DNA from: a virus
Length of the DNA stretch: 47,677 bases
IMG/VR virus record: IMGVR_UViG_3300031707_000030
Location: 1-47,677 of that record
Direction: 5' to 3' (one strand)
The notes beneath the pieces are model-generated. The model was given only the letters and a program-made list of their open reading frames with translations, was not told the DNA's origin and ran no database searches. Shown piece by piece: positions 39,736-47,447 of the stretch; the stretch's first letter is position 1; the number at the start of each line of letters is the position of its first letter. Both the position numbers and the translations under genes were made by a program.

Positions 39736-40721
39736 ATCTCTCTCCGGAGAGAAATTCCATGTTGGGGGTGCGTACCGCCGAATACACCATGCTCAATGGG
39801 TCGAAGAACGAGCTTGTTAAACAAATTGGAGACGGCTCCATAATCAAGCGCTTCGACATGACGCCCTTCCCAGTCGGAGGGTCTGACATTGTTTGTCCTC
39901 ACTTTCTGGAATTGAAATGGGCTACTGGATGCCCTTTCGACTGTGCTTGGTGCTATTTGAGGGGCACGATGCGCCATTATCCGCGAAAGAAGAATCCGAC
40001 GTACAAAAGCCGTGAAAAAGTCAGGTCCCACCTACAGCGTTTCTTCAGAGTTGACTACCCTGCCGAGAAAGAAGTCTTGAATACTGGCGAACTTGCGGAC
40101 TCTCTCATGTCGGAACATACGAATACTCCTTTTTCGAGATTCGTCGTTCCTCTGTTTGAGACCCAACAGAGACACAAAGTCCTGTTCTTGACAAAGAGTC
40201 CTTCGGTAGATAACCTCTTGAGAATGAACCCACATAACCAAGTGATAGTGAGTTTCAGTCTGAACTCGGAAGCTGTTGCCAACAGGTGGGAGAGAGCCCC
40301 ATCAGTAGCCAAGAGAATTGAGGCGGCAGCAAAGGCATTCGAAGCAGGTTACGAAACTAGGATAAGAATAGATCCTATAGTCCCTTATCCGGAAACTGAG
40401 TGGCCCAAGCACTATCGCAAACTCATCGACAGCATCTTTTCCAATCTATATCCGGAGAGAATCACTCTTGGCTCTCTTAGGGGTCTACAGAGCACAATCA
40501 ATGAGGCTGTGGACAAGTCTTGGGTCGATTGTCTGAGAGAACCATCAAAGTGGGGCAAGAGGATACCATCGGAGCTTCGATACCGAACCTTCGAAGTAAT
40601 ATTGAACCATCTAGTAGAACACCATGGTTACAGTAACGTATCCCTCTGTAAGGAACCTGTGATGATATGGGAAAAACTAGGGCTGAATTGGAAAAACTGC
40701 GCCTGTAATTGCGTGTGGTAG
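39732..40721 (+). CDS. SPL-like radical SAM protein
   Basis: 329 aa. Cluster CPFDCAWC (Cys67, Cys71, Cys74) and landmarks of the spore-photoproduct-lyase-like group: ELKWATGCPF, FLTKSP near 165, and RIDPIVPYPETEW near 215. Extra Cys near the C-terminus (NCACNCVW) might bind a second cluster. It overlaps ParB at the start and TcmP at the end. In other genomes such proteins occur next to TcmP-type partners; the substrate is unknown, although the SPL group includes nucleic-acid-acting enzymes. Confidence 0.75.
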   Translation: MNLSPERNSMLGVRTAEYTMLNGSKNELVKQIGDGSIIKRFDMTPFPVGGSDIVCPHFLELKWATGCPFDCAWCYLRGTMRHYPRKKNPTYKSREKVRSHLQRFFRVDYPAEKEVLNTGELADSLMSEHTNTPFSRFVVPLFETQQRHKVLFLTKSPSVDNLLRMNPHNQVIVSFSLNSEAVANRWERAPSVAKRIEAAAKAFEAGYETRIRIDPIVPYPETEWPKHYRKLIDSIFSNLYPERITLGSLRGLQSTINEAVDKSWVDCLREPSKWGKRIPSELRYRTFEVILNHLVEHHGYSNVSLCKEPVMIWEKLGLNWKNCACNCVW

Positions 40722-41611
40722 GCTTGGCTTACCTTCACATCAAAGAACATTCACACAGAAAGTACCGCATCCTTGACAAATATCTACGTGCTTGTGAAAG
40801 ATTCAGCAACAAGTATCAAAACTTCGCCTATATTGACACCCACGGCGGTTCGGGTAGGGTTCTAGATGTATGCACAGACGAACTAACAGATGGTTCGACA
40901 CTCATCGCCGCCAGAATCACGCCTAGCTTCCCATGCTACGTTGTAGAGATAGACCGCGTGAAGTACGAACTGCTGACGATGTCTACCAGAGAGCTTCCTA
41001 ATGTCAAAGCATTCTTTGGAGATTGCAACAGAAAGATCCATGGCATCCTAGCGACCATTGCCAAGGGCCAAATGTTCGTTTTCTGCTTCGTCGATCCTGA
41101 TGGACTAGTCTATCATGGAAAAGATGCCTCCTATGATGAACTGACTTGGAACACCGTTCAGGCGATTGCAACATTTCCGAGGACTGAGCTGCTTCTGAAT
41201 CTTCCATTACAGGCGATAATGGAATGTGCTGGGTATGTCCGCAACCTCCCAGACAATGCGGCGTCTCAAAAAATGAGAGAAAGAATGTCGACATTCTTCG
41301 GTACTGAAAAGTGGCAGGATCTGGACCCAGGAGACTACAAGGGTTTCATGAGGTTGTATGCCTCAGAAAGGTTGGAGCGACATTACCAGTACATCGGTAG
41401 CATACTTGTCAGAAATATCATGCGAGGCCCCCAATACTATCTTCTGTACGGCTCCAAGAGCCTCATGGGAGGACAGATAATGAGGGACATAATGAAGAGG
41501 GAGTATATGACTACGGTAGGGGTTCCTCTAACAAGACACCAGCACAAGACCGACAAGGAGTGGCTGGATGCGGAGTATCCTCTGAATCAACCTTTCTTCT
41601 TTGAAGACTAG
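40709..41611 (+). CDS. tcmP: Three-Cys-motif partner protein TcmP
   Basis: 300 aa from TTG 40709. HSHRKYRILDKYL, then YIDTHGGSGR (41-50), VVEIDRVKYE near 78 and FCFVDPDGL (126-133) are TcmP landmarks; the same elements follow the Rossmann methyltransferase plan (motifs I, II, IV). TcmP is defined as the neighbour of three-Cys radical-SAM-like proteins; its activity is not established. Overlap with the radical SAM gene supports a functional pair. Confidence 0.8.
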   Translation: MRVVGLAYLHIKEHSHRKYRILDKYLRACERFSNKYQNFAYIDTHGGSGRVLDVCTDELTDGSTLIAARITPSFPCYVVEIDRVKYELLTMSTRELPNVKAFFGDCNRKIHGILATIAKGQMFVFCFVDPDGLVYHGKDASYDELTWNTVQAIATFPRTELLLNLPLQAIMECAGYVRNLPDNAASQKMRERMSTFFGTEKWQDLDPGDYKGFMRLYASERLERHYQYIGSILVRNIMRGPQYYLLYGSKSLMGGQIMRDIMKREYMTTVGVPLTRHQHKTDKEWLDAEYPLNQPFFFED

Positions 41612-41643
41612 ACTATGAAAACATTCGATGGAATGAAGACAGA

Positions 41644-42183
41644 ATGCATAGAATAAAAGTAGCGATGTTCGCTCCAGACCCTCATAGAATGCCAAAGAAC
41701 CTAGATGAGAAAGTGGACAGGCTCTATGGCAAGAATGTCGCATTAGAATTTTGCTTCTACTGGGAGCCTCCCACCGTTGAAGAGATGAGAGCCACAGGGG
41801 TATGTGATAAACTCGCTGAAGTGTGTTGGCAAGAGCATGATGTCAAAGATTTCTACTGCAAAACTCAGATCAGCTCACTGATTGAAAGAGTTGCCAACTA
41901 TGAGTATTTTCTCTTCTTGACTACTCAGAATCCGATTCTCCGGGGAACCCCTTGCGGCGTTGGAACTGGCTCTGTCGTTGGACATCTTGAAGGAAAGCAC
42001 TTAGCAGTCGCTCCTTTTTGGGATATGGAACACATACTCCATGAAGTCGGCCACATGATAGGTCTTGAACATTGCGAAGATGTAGATTGTGTAATGTACG
42101 AGGGCCATCTTCGTAGACAAAGTAGTTTATGCGAACGACATAGGAAAGAAGTACCGATGAACAGAGAAAAGGAAGTGCCCTAA
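41644..42183 (+). CDS. Archaemetzincin-like zinc protease
   Basis: 179 aa. HEVGHMIGLEHC (His133-Cys144), then C149-V-M151, is the archaemetzincin signature (HExxHxxGxxHC then CxM); one Cys, at 163, occurs where a final CxxC is expected. The N-terminal strand pattern also matches metzincins. No signal peptide, so intracellular. It follows TcmP by 32 nt and probably shares its transcript. Whether it cleaves proteins is not established for the family. Confidence 0.75.
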   Translation: MHRIKVAMFAPDPHRMPKNLDEKVDRLYGKNVALEFCFYWEPPTVEEMRATGVCDKLAEVCWQEHDVKDFYCKTQISSLIERVANYEYFLFLTTQNPILRGTPCGVGTGSVVGHLEGKHLAVAPFWDMEHILHEVGHMIGLEHCEDVDCVMYEGHLRRQSSLCERHRKEVPMNREKEVP

Positions 42184-42339
42184 TCAGCAATTTTGTAAGA
42201 CTCGCTAACTACGAAACTATGAGACCAAGTCATAGCCGCCGGAGGCGAACAGCCGAGTCGAACAGCTACAAACCGAACAGAGCCCCTGCTCACATGGTTC
42301 GCCTATCGCGTCGAAGCATTTCCGTGCCCTCTCTTGTAC
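42184..42339. other. Spacer without a convincing gene
   Basis: About 155 nt after the metalloprotease gene. One frame stays open into the next gene but holds no ATG, GTG or TTG until just before 42340. No repeat or terminator was clear. Confidence 0.4.
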
Positions 42340-42567
42340 ATGGACTCATGCCCAGTCGCTGTCATTCATCGAGGTCTTCCGCTAGCATGGGCAACCCAAC
42401 TGGATTGGTCCAAGCCGTGCCCGAGGGACTCGATCTTCCTTTGCCCGCCGATCACTGTACTAACAGTGGACTGGTTCGGGTTGACGATAGATCTGTTGGC
42501 TTGGATCCTCCTCTTCGCTGCCATTCTTGCTCTACTGATTTACAGGCGTCACTCGCCCACTAGATAG
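42340..42567 (+). CDS. Small tail-anchored membrane protein
   Basis: 75 aa from ATG 42340 (TTG 42334 adjacent). N-terminal soluble part with VIHRGLPLAWATQLDW, then one membrane helix (LLAWILLFAAILALLIY) and a basic end. Could be viral or chromosomal. Ends TAG, with a second TAG soon after. Confidence 0.45.
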   Translation: MDSCPVAVIHRGLPLAWATQLDWSKPCPRDSIFLCPPITVLTVDWFGLTIDLLAWILLFAAILALLIYRRHSPTR

Positions 42568-42571
42568 CTAG

Positions 42572-42784
42572 CTAGAGGACTTCATCGAATAGGTCTGCGA
42601 ATATTTGGTTCGCTCGGGCGTCTCTAGACTTGAGTTGGCGATTCAGGAACATGCGTGTCTCGCAGCTGTTGCCGCATTGGCATCTAGGCGCATCTTCCAA
42701 GAGTTCGAGGAACCTCTTGACCGCTGCCCCAGCTAAGATCTCATGCTTCGTGGTTGCCGCCATCTTGACTCTGAACTTACACAC
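42572..42784 (-). CDS. Small protein with Cys motif
   Basis: 70 aa at most; ATG 42763 (63 aa) is a good alternative. A helical start (AVKRFLELLED), a RCQCGNSCETR metal-type cluster and an acidic helix at the end. Convergent with the membrane gene. Function unknown. Confidence 0.4.
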   Translation of the reverse strand: MCKFRVKMAATTKHEILAGAAVKRFLELLEDAPRCQCGNSCETRMFLNRQLKSRDARANQIFADLFDEVL

Positions 42785-42822
42785 GAAGGATGCAACGACT
42801 TAAGCGAAGAGGGGATGAAGAC

Positions 42823-42860
42823 GGAAGCGGAGAGCTAGACGTAAGTGTGTCAAATATGTG
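42823..42860. repeat. 38-bp direct repeat, left copy
   Basis: Identical over 38 bp to 46880-46917; the bases just outside differ (C versus G on the left, G versus T on the right). It bounds the restriction-modification island. Both copies lie in a frame that reads SGELDVSVSNM, but coding is uncertain. Confidence 0.9.
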
Positions 42861-42878
42861 GGAAACTGCCCCTTGAAA

Positions 42879-42900
42879 GTTAGGGGATTCCTCCCCTAAC
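42879..42900. terminator. Perfect 9-bp hairpin
   Basis: GTTAGGGGA and TCCCCTAAC with a TTCC loop. It lies 19 nt after the left 38-bp repeat. It could be a terminator, a recombinase site or part of a non-coding RNA. No poly-T follows at once; a T5 run lies about 20 nt later. Confidence 0.5.
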
Positions 42901-42981
42901 CATTCAGGAACAGGCTCCATTTTTGTGTGTGTGTTCATTGGTGCGCGACGACGACGAAAAGAACTCCTCCCTACTCATGAT

Positions 42982-43006
42982 GGTTCAAATCCGGGTGCCC
43001 GCACCA
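42982..43006 (+). other. tRNA 3'-end fragment, candidate attachment site
   Basis: The 25 nt from GGTTCAAATCC to CGCACCA fit the T-loop (TTCAAAT), the T-stem 3' strand (CCGGG), an acceptor strand (TGCCCGC), discriminator A and CCA. The 5' side does not complete the T-stem, and no D or anticodon arm is upstream, so it is a fragment. A full gene would start with GCGGGCA. Such fragments mark the distal end of elements integrated in tRNA genes. Confidence 0.55.
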
Positions 43007-43095
43007 AGGGACCCACACCACCACCATGCTTCTTCCGTCAGTCTGAAAAGCGTGGACTGCGCAATGCATGAGCACTCTCAGCGGAGTGTCTTACA

Positions 43096-45195
43096 GTGAC
43101 GCAATCTGCCCCTCCAAAATTCGAGCAGCGTCTCAAACGATACCTAGAAGATGTCCAGAGGCAAAATTCCGAGGCAGGAAAAGCGTACCTCTATCTTGAG
43201 TTCGTGCGTGACGTGTTCAGCCAAATAAACGTGGACTACATGGAGCAGCTCTATCCCGACCTTGAAAGATACATGAAATACAAGTCGAAGACGCTCGTTG
43301 TGAAAGGCAAGCCCGATGCTTTCCTAAGCAACGTGATTGTCGAGTTCAAGATAGAACTAACCAAACCCGCTCGCGAAGAAGCCGAAGCCGAACTGCGAAA
43401 ATACATAGCAATCTTGTGGTCAAAGCAAGGGAAGAGCAGAGTCGCATACGTCACCGTTGCGACAGACGGGATTGACTCTATTGTTTACAGACCAAGAACC
43501 TCAGTATCTTCTGGAGAAGAGGTTCCGCCTGACGCAGTCTCATTAGACATCATAGACCGCCTTGCCCTAAACAAAGCTAGCCCAGGTCAGGTCTTCATCT
43601 GGCTTGACCGCTATATGCTCTATCGCACGCTGACGGTTGCGACAGCCGAGGGGATTTCGGACGAGTTCGGCTTGGGGAAATCGGCATACAATGATACCTT
43701 GCCGCTTATTGAGAAGGCTTGGGAAGAGACGAAAGAAAAGACCCTCTATGAGCAATGGGCATCCTATCTCCGCATCGTCTACGGCACCAAAGTTGAGTCT
43801 GAAGAACTGTTCCTCAGACACGCCTACCTGGCAACACTGGCAAAACTGATGGCTTACGCGACAATGTCAGGTGGAGCTCTTCCCATCTCTGAAGAAGAGA
43901 TAGTAAGGATTCTTGAAGGTGACAAGTTCAGTCAGGAATGGGGCATATGGAATTTCGTAGAAGAGGATTTCTTCTCTTGGGTGGCACGAGACCCGAATGG
44001 AATCCAAGCGACACAAAACCTGCTTGAGAGAATCTCTTCATACGACCTCACGAAGATAGATGAGGACATACTCAAGGGACTCTATCAAGGTCTTGTAGAT
44101 GCAGAAGAGCGTCACGATCTAGGCGAGTACTACACTCCAGACTGGCTTGCCGAATATGTGGTCTTGAAGACCCTTGCCCATAACACCTCTGGAAGTGTCC
44201 TAGATCCAGCCTGTGGGTCTGGGACATTCTTGGCGGCAGCGATCCGCGCCAAGAAGAACTCTCTAGCAGGAAAGATGACGGGAAGGAAGCTTCTAGAGCA
44301 TATCATAGCAACGGTCGCAGGAATCGACATTCATCCTCTCGCCGTCTTGATGGCGCGTACATCATACTTGCTCTCAATCGGTACCGAACTACTGAATCTG
44401 CGAGCAGGAGAGCTAGTCGTGCCTGTCTACATGGCTGATTCGATTCGGCTACCAGAAGAAAAACAAGCAGATCTGCGAGGCATTGAGTGCTTGACCGTGA
44501 ATGCAGACGGCGTCCAACTCAGAGTTCCGACAGTTATGACGAAAGATCCTGCCTTGGCAGACCCAGCGGTTGAAACCGCAAAACAGTATGCCAAGCTCAT
44601 CTTGAAAGGTGAAACACCCGAAGAACAAACGATTTTCAACGAACTCGTTCGGCGTAGTGAAGCACTCCGCAAACTGCTGCTGCAATCGAAGGAAGGAAAG
44701 TCGCTTGCAGGCGTAGTCCTTGCCTTGGCTCAGGACATGGCTAGCCTGATGAAGGCGAAGAAAGACACCATCTGGGGCTTCATACTCAAGAACAAATACA
44801 AACCCCTCTTTCTGCGAGATAGAAAGGTCGAGTTTCTGATCGGTAATCCACCTTGGCTGTCATATCGCTTTGTGGAGAGTCCTGACTATCAGGAGTTTCT
44901 GAAGCACGCAATACTGACCGAGCATGCTCTTCTTGCGAAATCTGATGCTGAACTGATAACCCAGATGGAATTGGGCACACTCTTTTTCGTTCGCTGCGCC
45001 AGCCTATACCTGAAGCAAGGTGGTCGTATCGGTTTTGTTCTGCCAAGGAGTATTTTCACAGCGGGACAACACGATAACTTCCGGAGACTGAAATTCGTTC
45101 CACTCCTTGCCATTAGTCAGATCATAGACCTCTACGACGTGAGACCAATCTTCAAAATGCCTGCGTGCGTCGTGATTGCACATAAGGAGAAGTAG
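43096..45195 (+). CDS. Type IIG-like restriction-methylation subunit
   Basis: 699 aa from GTG. An N-terminal nuclease with GKPDAF (Asp74) and VEFK (Glu83, Lys85), a PD-(D/E)XK centre; then a helical domain; then an adenine-N6 methyltransferase with motif I DPACGSGTF near 372 and motif IV NPPW near 583, plus GLVDAEERHDLGEYYTP ahead of motif I, typical of type I and IIG enzymes. It ends just after the methylase fold (CVVIAHKEK), where one-chain enzymes continue into the target recognition domain, here the next gene. Confidence 0.8.
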   Translation: MTQSAPPKFEQRLKRYLEDVQRQNSEAGKAYLYLEFVRDVFSQINVDYMEQLYPDLERYMKYKSKTLVVKGKPDAFLSNVIVEFKIELTKPAREEAEAELRKYIAILWSKQGKSRVAYVTVATDGIDSIVYRPRTSVSSGEEVPPDAVSLDIIDRLALNKASPGQVFIWLDRYMLYRTLTVATAEGISDEFGLGKSAYNDTLPLIEKAWEETKEKTLYEQWASYLRIVYGTKVESEELFLRHAYLATLAKLMAYATMSGGALPISEEEIVRILEGDKFSQEWGIWNFVEEDFFSWVARDPNGIQATQNLLERISSYDLTKIDEDILKGLYQGLVDAEERHDLGEYYTPDWLAEYVVLKTLAHNTSGSVLDPACGSGTFLAAAIRAKKNSLAGKMTGRKLLEHIIATVAGIDIHPLAVLMARTSYLLSIGTELLNLRAGELVVPVYMADSIRLPEEKQADLRGIECLTVNADGVQLRVPTVMTKDPALADPAVETAKQYAKLILKGETPEEQTIFNELVRRSEALRKLLLQSKEGKSLAGVVLALAQDMASLMKAKKDTIWGFILKNKYKPLFLRDRKVEFLIGNPPWLSYRFVESPDYQEFLKHAILTEHALLAKSDAELITQMELGTLFFVRCASLYLKQGGRIGFVLPRSIFTAGQHDNFRRLKFVPLLAISQIIDLYDVRPIFKMPACVVIAHKEK

Positions 45196-45199
45196 TAAC

Positions 45200-46381
45200 A
45201 TGCCGAAGTTCGATGCCGAAGTCATCTCGGGTAAGTTGCCTCAGAAGAATATGCGACTCAAGGCGGCAAAGCGACTGCTCAAAGTTGAGCCTACTAAGCT
45301 TGAGGTTTTCTCAATTGGTGACAGAACATTTCTGGAAGTAGCGGATTTTGCCAACGTGATGGAACTCATTGAGGCAAGACAAAGAAGCGACTACTATGAA
45401 TCCTTTGGTGCGGGTGCTGCCATTTACCCGAGGCAGTTTTGGTTTGTAGATGTTCTTGTCTCACCTCGCTTGGGGATCAATCCGCGGATGCCAGCTGTGA
45501 AATCCTCGCAACGAGCAATAACGCTAGCGAAGAAAGACTACGTCGGAGTTGAGATAGAGGGGCAGGTCGAGAGTGAATTCCTATTCCAAGCTACGACGGG
45601 TTCGGAACTCGTACCGTTTGGTCATTTGCCTTTTCCGTTGGTAGTTCTTCCTGTTGAGGCAAACTCAGCGACAGGAGGGAAATATAGAATCCTGGTCAGC
45701 GATGAGGCAAAGACGCGAGGGTTCAGTGGGCTCAAAGACTGGCTCTTGCAGGTTGAGCGCGTCTGGCACAGCAAGCGTGCGGAAAAGGCTGAAAGGCTAA
45801 CGGTCTATCAATGGCTCGACTACACAAGAAAACTAACACGGCAAACTTCCAGGGCGAGATTCAAAGTGCTTTACAATAGCTCTGGAACCTACCTAGTTGG
45901 TTGCGTTGCGCTCAATGGATCATTTGATGTGAAAGTCGATGACTCCAGCGTGAAATCCAACGGGGTCGTAGCAGAAATCACAACGTTCTATTGCGACATT
46001 GACAGTGAGGACGAAGCACATTACATCGTCGGTTTTCTGAACGCACCAATCATTGACAGACTAGTCAAGCCCATGCAAGCGAGAGGCGATTTCGGCGAGA
46101 GGCACATCCACAAGAAAGTGCTTGAGCTACCGATCCCAAAGTACGAACCTCATAACAAAACACACAAAGAACTCAGCGACCTAGCCAAGGCATGCGCGGG
46201 CAAAGTCGAGCAGGCGCTCCCTGCCTTGCGCGAGAAATATGATAGCATTGGCAAGATCAGGCAACTAATCAAAGAAGACCTGAGAGCCGAAATAGCCGAG
46301 ATAGATAAGCTGGCGAAGACAATCTTGCTCTCACGTCGCAAGGCTCAGAAGCTGGACAAACTCCTGCAATCAGATTCTTGA
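45200..46381 (+). CDS. Specificity / target-recognition subunit
   Basis: 393 aa from ATG 45200, behind AAGGAG that overlaps the end of the upstream gene. No restriction or methylase motif; the layout matches the C-terminal target recognition part of Eco57I-like enzymes, with GRLP-like SGKLPQKN at the start, a central TRD, and a long C-terminal helix bundle (KTILLSRRKAQKLDKLL). The ribosome site and own start show a true two-gene form and not a simple frameshift. Confidence 0.7.
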   Translation: MPKFDAEVISGKLPQKNMRLKAAKRLLKVEPTKLEVFSIGDRTFLEVADFANVMELIEARQRSDYYESFGAGAAIYPRQFWFVDVLVSPRLGINPRMPAVKSSQRAITLAKKDYVGVEIEGQVESEFLFQATTGSELVPFGHLPFPLVVLPVEANSATGGKYRILVSDEAKTRGFSGLKDWLLQVERVWHSKRAEKAERLTVYQWLDYTRKLTRQTSRARFKVLYNSSGTYLVGCVALNGSFDVKVDDSSVKSNGVVAEITTFYCDIDSEDEAHYIVGFLNAPIIDRLVKPMQARGDFGERHIHKKVLELPIPKYEPHNKTHKELSDLAKACAGKVEQALPALREKYDSIGKIRQLIKEDLRAEIAEIDKLAKTILLSRRKAQKLDKLLQSDS

Positions 46382-46419
46382 GAGCAGAGCAACCCTTGTT
46401 TAGACCGGGCGCGCCGCAT

Positions 46420-46602
46420 ATGATACGGGATAGAAGTCGGAATGACGTGGAAGGAATAGTCTTCCCAATACTCCCAAACCACCTCGAACGATTTTCCAAG
46501 GGTCAGAAGACTGTGTTCGTGAAATTTGTTGGCAGGGGCAGTCTTCCCGAGACGATACAGCGAGGTTCTAGGTTGTTCTTCTACGAGTCCAGATCAAAAT
46601 GA
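46420..46602 (+). pseudogene. Truncated DUF365 protein
   Basis: 60 aa from ATG 46420; a TTG start at 46378 overlaps the upstream stop. GIVFPILPNHLERFSKGQ, VFVKFVGR and RLFFYESR follow the N-terminal half of the archaeal DUF365 family (about 130 aa, related to ASCH/EVE-type RNA-binding folds). The C-terminal half is missing. It may be a fragment left by recombination at the island edge. Confidence 0.5.
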
Positions 46603-46870
46603 GATGTTTAGCGGTGACACCTTCCCCTGTCGCACTCTGTCGCATTTCATCGCATTCTGTTCTCTACCTCCCTCTTCACCCCCTTGTTTCCACTGGACGC
46701 GACGTTGAGGAGTAGTTGCGGCAAGCCTGGGGCGCTGGAATGGAGTATATATGGCGTAACGCACGCCCCAGCTCTTGAGGATATTCCGCTGACGGGTAGA
46801 GACGGGACTCTTGTGCCATCCCAGCCATCCCCCCCAACTCAAGGTCAAGGAGAGAGAGTCAAGGAGAGAG
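46603..46870. other. Repeat-rich spacer
   Basis: No gene is convincing. Near 46629-46660 lie three imperfect 10-bp repeats (GTCGCACTCT, GTCGCATTTC, ATCGCATTCT). From 46845 a GGAGAGAG-type purine run is repeated. A TATA-like element with flanking inverted repeat is listed separately. Confidence 0.4.
46727..46771. promoter_or_regulatory. TATA element inside an inverted repeat
   Basis: CTGGGGCG (46727-46734) and CGCCCCAG (46764-46771) flank TATATAT (46746-46752). This looks like an operator around a promoter. No clear gene follows within 100 nt except a 32-codon ORF beginning at ATG 46873 that runs through the right 38-bp repeat, so the transcript could be non-coding. Confidence 0.4.
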
Positions 46871-46872
46871 AG

Positions 46873-46971
46873 GATGCCGGGAAGCGGAGAGCTAGACGTA
46901 AGTGTGTCAAATATGTGTGCAAATGAGGCAACGTATTTTAACTTCTTGTCATTATCCGCGTGCGACTAGCA
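46873..46971 (+). CDS. Possible 32-aa ORF through the right repeat
   Basis: ATG 46873 follows GGAGAGAGAGG. The ORF runs through the right 38-bp repeat and ends TAG at 46969-46971, next to the start of the following gene. The left repeat copy can be read in the same frame. Weak candidate; could be chance. Confidence 0.2.
46880..46917. repeat. 38-bp direct repeat, right copy
   Basis: Identical to 42823-42860. It lies about 16 nt before a TATA-like element of the next chromosomal gene. Confidence 0.9.
46933..46940 (+). promoter_or_regulatory. Probable TATA box of the membrane gene
   Basis: GTATTTTA, within ACGTATTTTAACTT, is about 32 nt upstream of ATG 46972, fitting an archaeal promoter with a short or absent leader. 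Confidence 0.5.
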
Positions 46972-47433
46972 ATGTCTGTAGGACTGAGGAACTGGCTCAG
47001 GCGCGTGCCTTGGAGAATCAAGCGCATTCTCGGAAACGTAGCGTATAGACTTCGCTTGGTCCGGGCGCCTGGAGGAGCTGGATTGAAACCTTCGTGGTTC
47101 ATTATCTTCGTCGTGGTAGTCGGATTGGCCACGTTCTTTCTAGCAGGCGGAATTTATGACCTCCTAGAGAAACCGGTCTCTCTTCTCCCGAAATCCGGTC
47201 AACAAGGCTGGACGTTCATTTATCCAAGCGGCCTCTCAGGCCAAACACTCAACGAGAGCATACTGTCTGCATTGCTGTATCTGATCGGCATGTCAGGCCT
47301 TTACATGCTCTTCAGAAGTACCAGGTTTGCATATCGACCCAGAAACGCGTACATTCTTCTCATCGTCGGATTCCTGACGACGGTACTGGTAATTTACTAC
47401 ACAGGACAGCTTCTCGCTCAGAAGGGCGGCTGA
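46972..47433 (+). CDS. Ost3/Ost6-like archaeal membrane protein
   Basis: 153 aa from ATG 46972 (GTG 46960 possible). Basic N-terminus, three or four hydrophobic segments: about 44-63, 102-118 and 130-148. GGIYDLLEKP, a QTLNESI turn and FRSTRFAYRPRNAY recall a conserved archaeal family annotated as Ost3/Ost6-like oligosaccharyltransferase components. Likely chromosomal. Convergent with carS, with stops 14 nt apart. Confidence 0.5.
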   Translation: MSVGLRNWLRRVPWRIKRILGNVAYRLRLVRAPGGAGLKPSWFIIFVVVVGLATFFLAGGIYDLLEKPVSLLPKSGQQGWTFIYPSGLSGQTLNESILSALLYLIGMSGLYMLFRSTRFAYRPRNAYILLIVGFLTTVLVIYYTGQLLAQKGG

Positions 47434-47447
47434 CTGGAGACTGAGAC

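Larger units (their letters stand above)
1..43006. mobile_element. Archaeal tailed-virus provirus (left end outside window)
   Basis: A full set of head-tail virus hallmarks is present: terminase, portal, prohead protease, HK97-type capsid, connector, tail tube, tail chaperone, tape measure, hub and fibre. The right edge is placed at a 25-nt tRNA 3'-end fragment (42982-43006), the usual product of integration into the 3' end of a tRNA gene; in this orientation the element lies to its left and an intact tRNA is expected beyond position 1. No integrase is visible. The right edge is an inference: the accessory genes at 38.5-42.8 kb might instead be host DNA. Confidence 0.6.
42823..46917. mobile_element. 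Repeat-bounded restriction-modification island
   Basis: A 4.1-kb segment between two perfect 38-bp direct repeats, carrying a two-gene type IIG-like system and a truncated DUF365 gene. No transposase or recombinase is inside. It may have come in, or may leave, by recombination between the repeats. It contains the tRNA 3' fragment near its left end, so its history and that of the provirus are entangled. Confidence 0.5.

Noticed and set aside
42940-43006. Complete 67-nt tRNA gene ending at the CCA
   Set aside because: The first six bases can pair with the end, but there is no D-arm or anticodon arm, it is too short, and the T-stem does not form. Treated as a 3' fragment.
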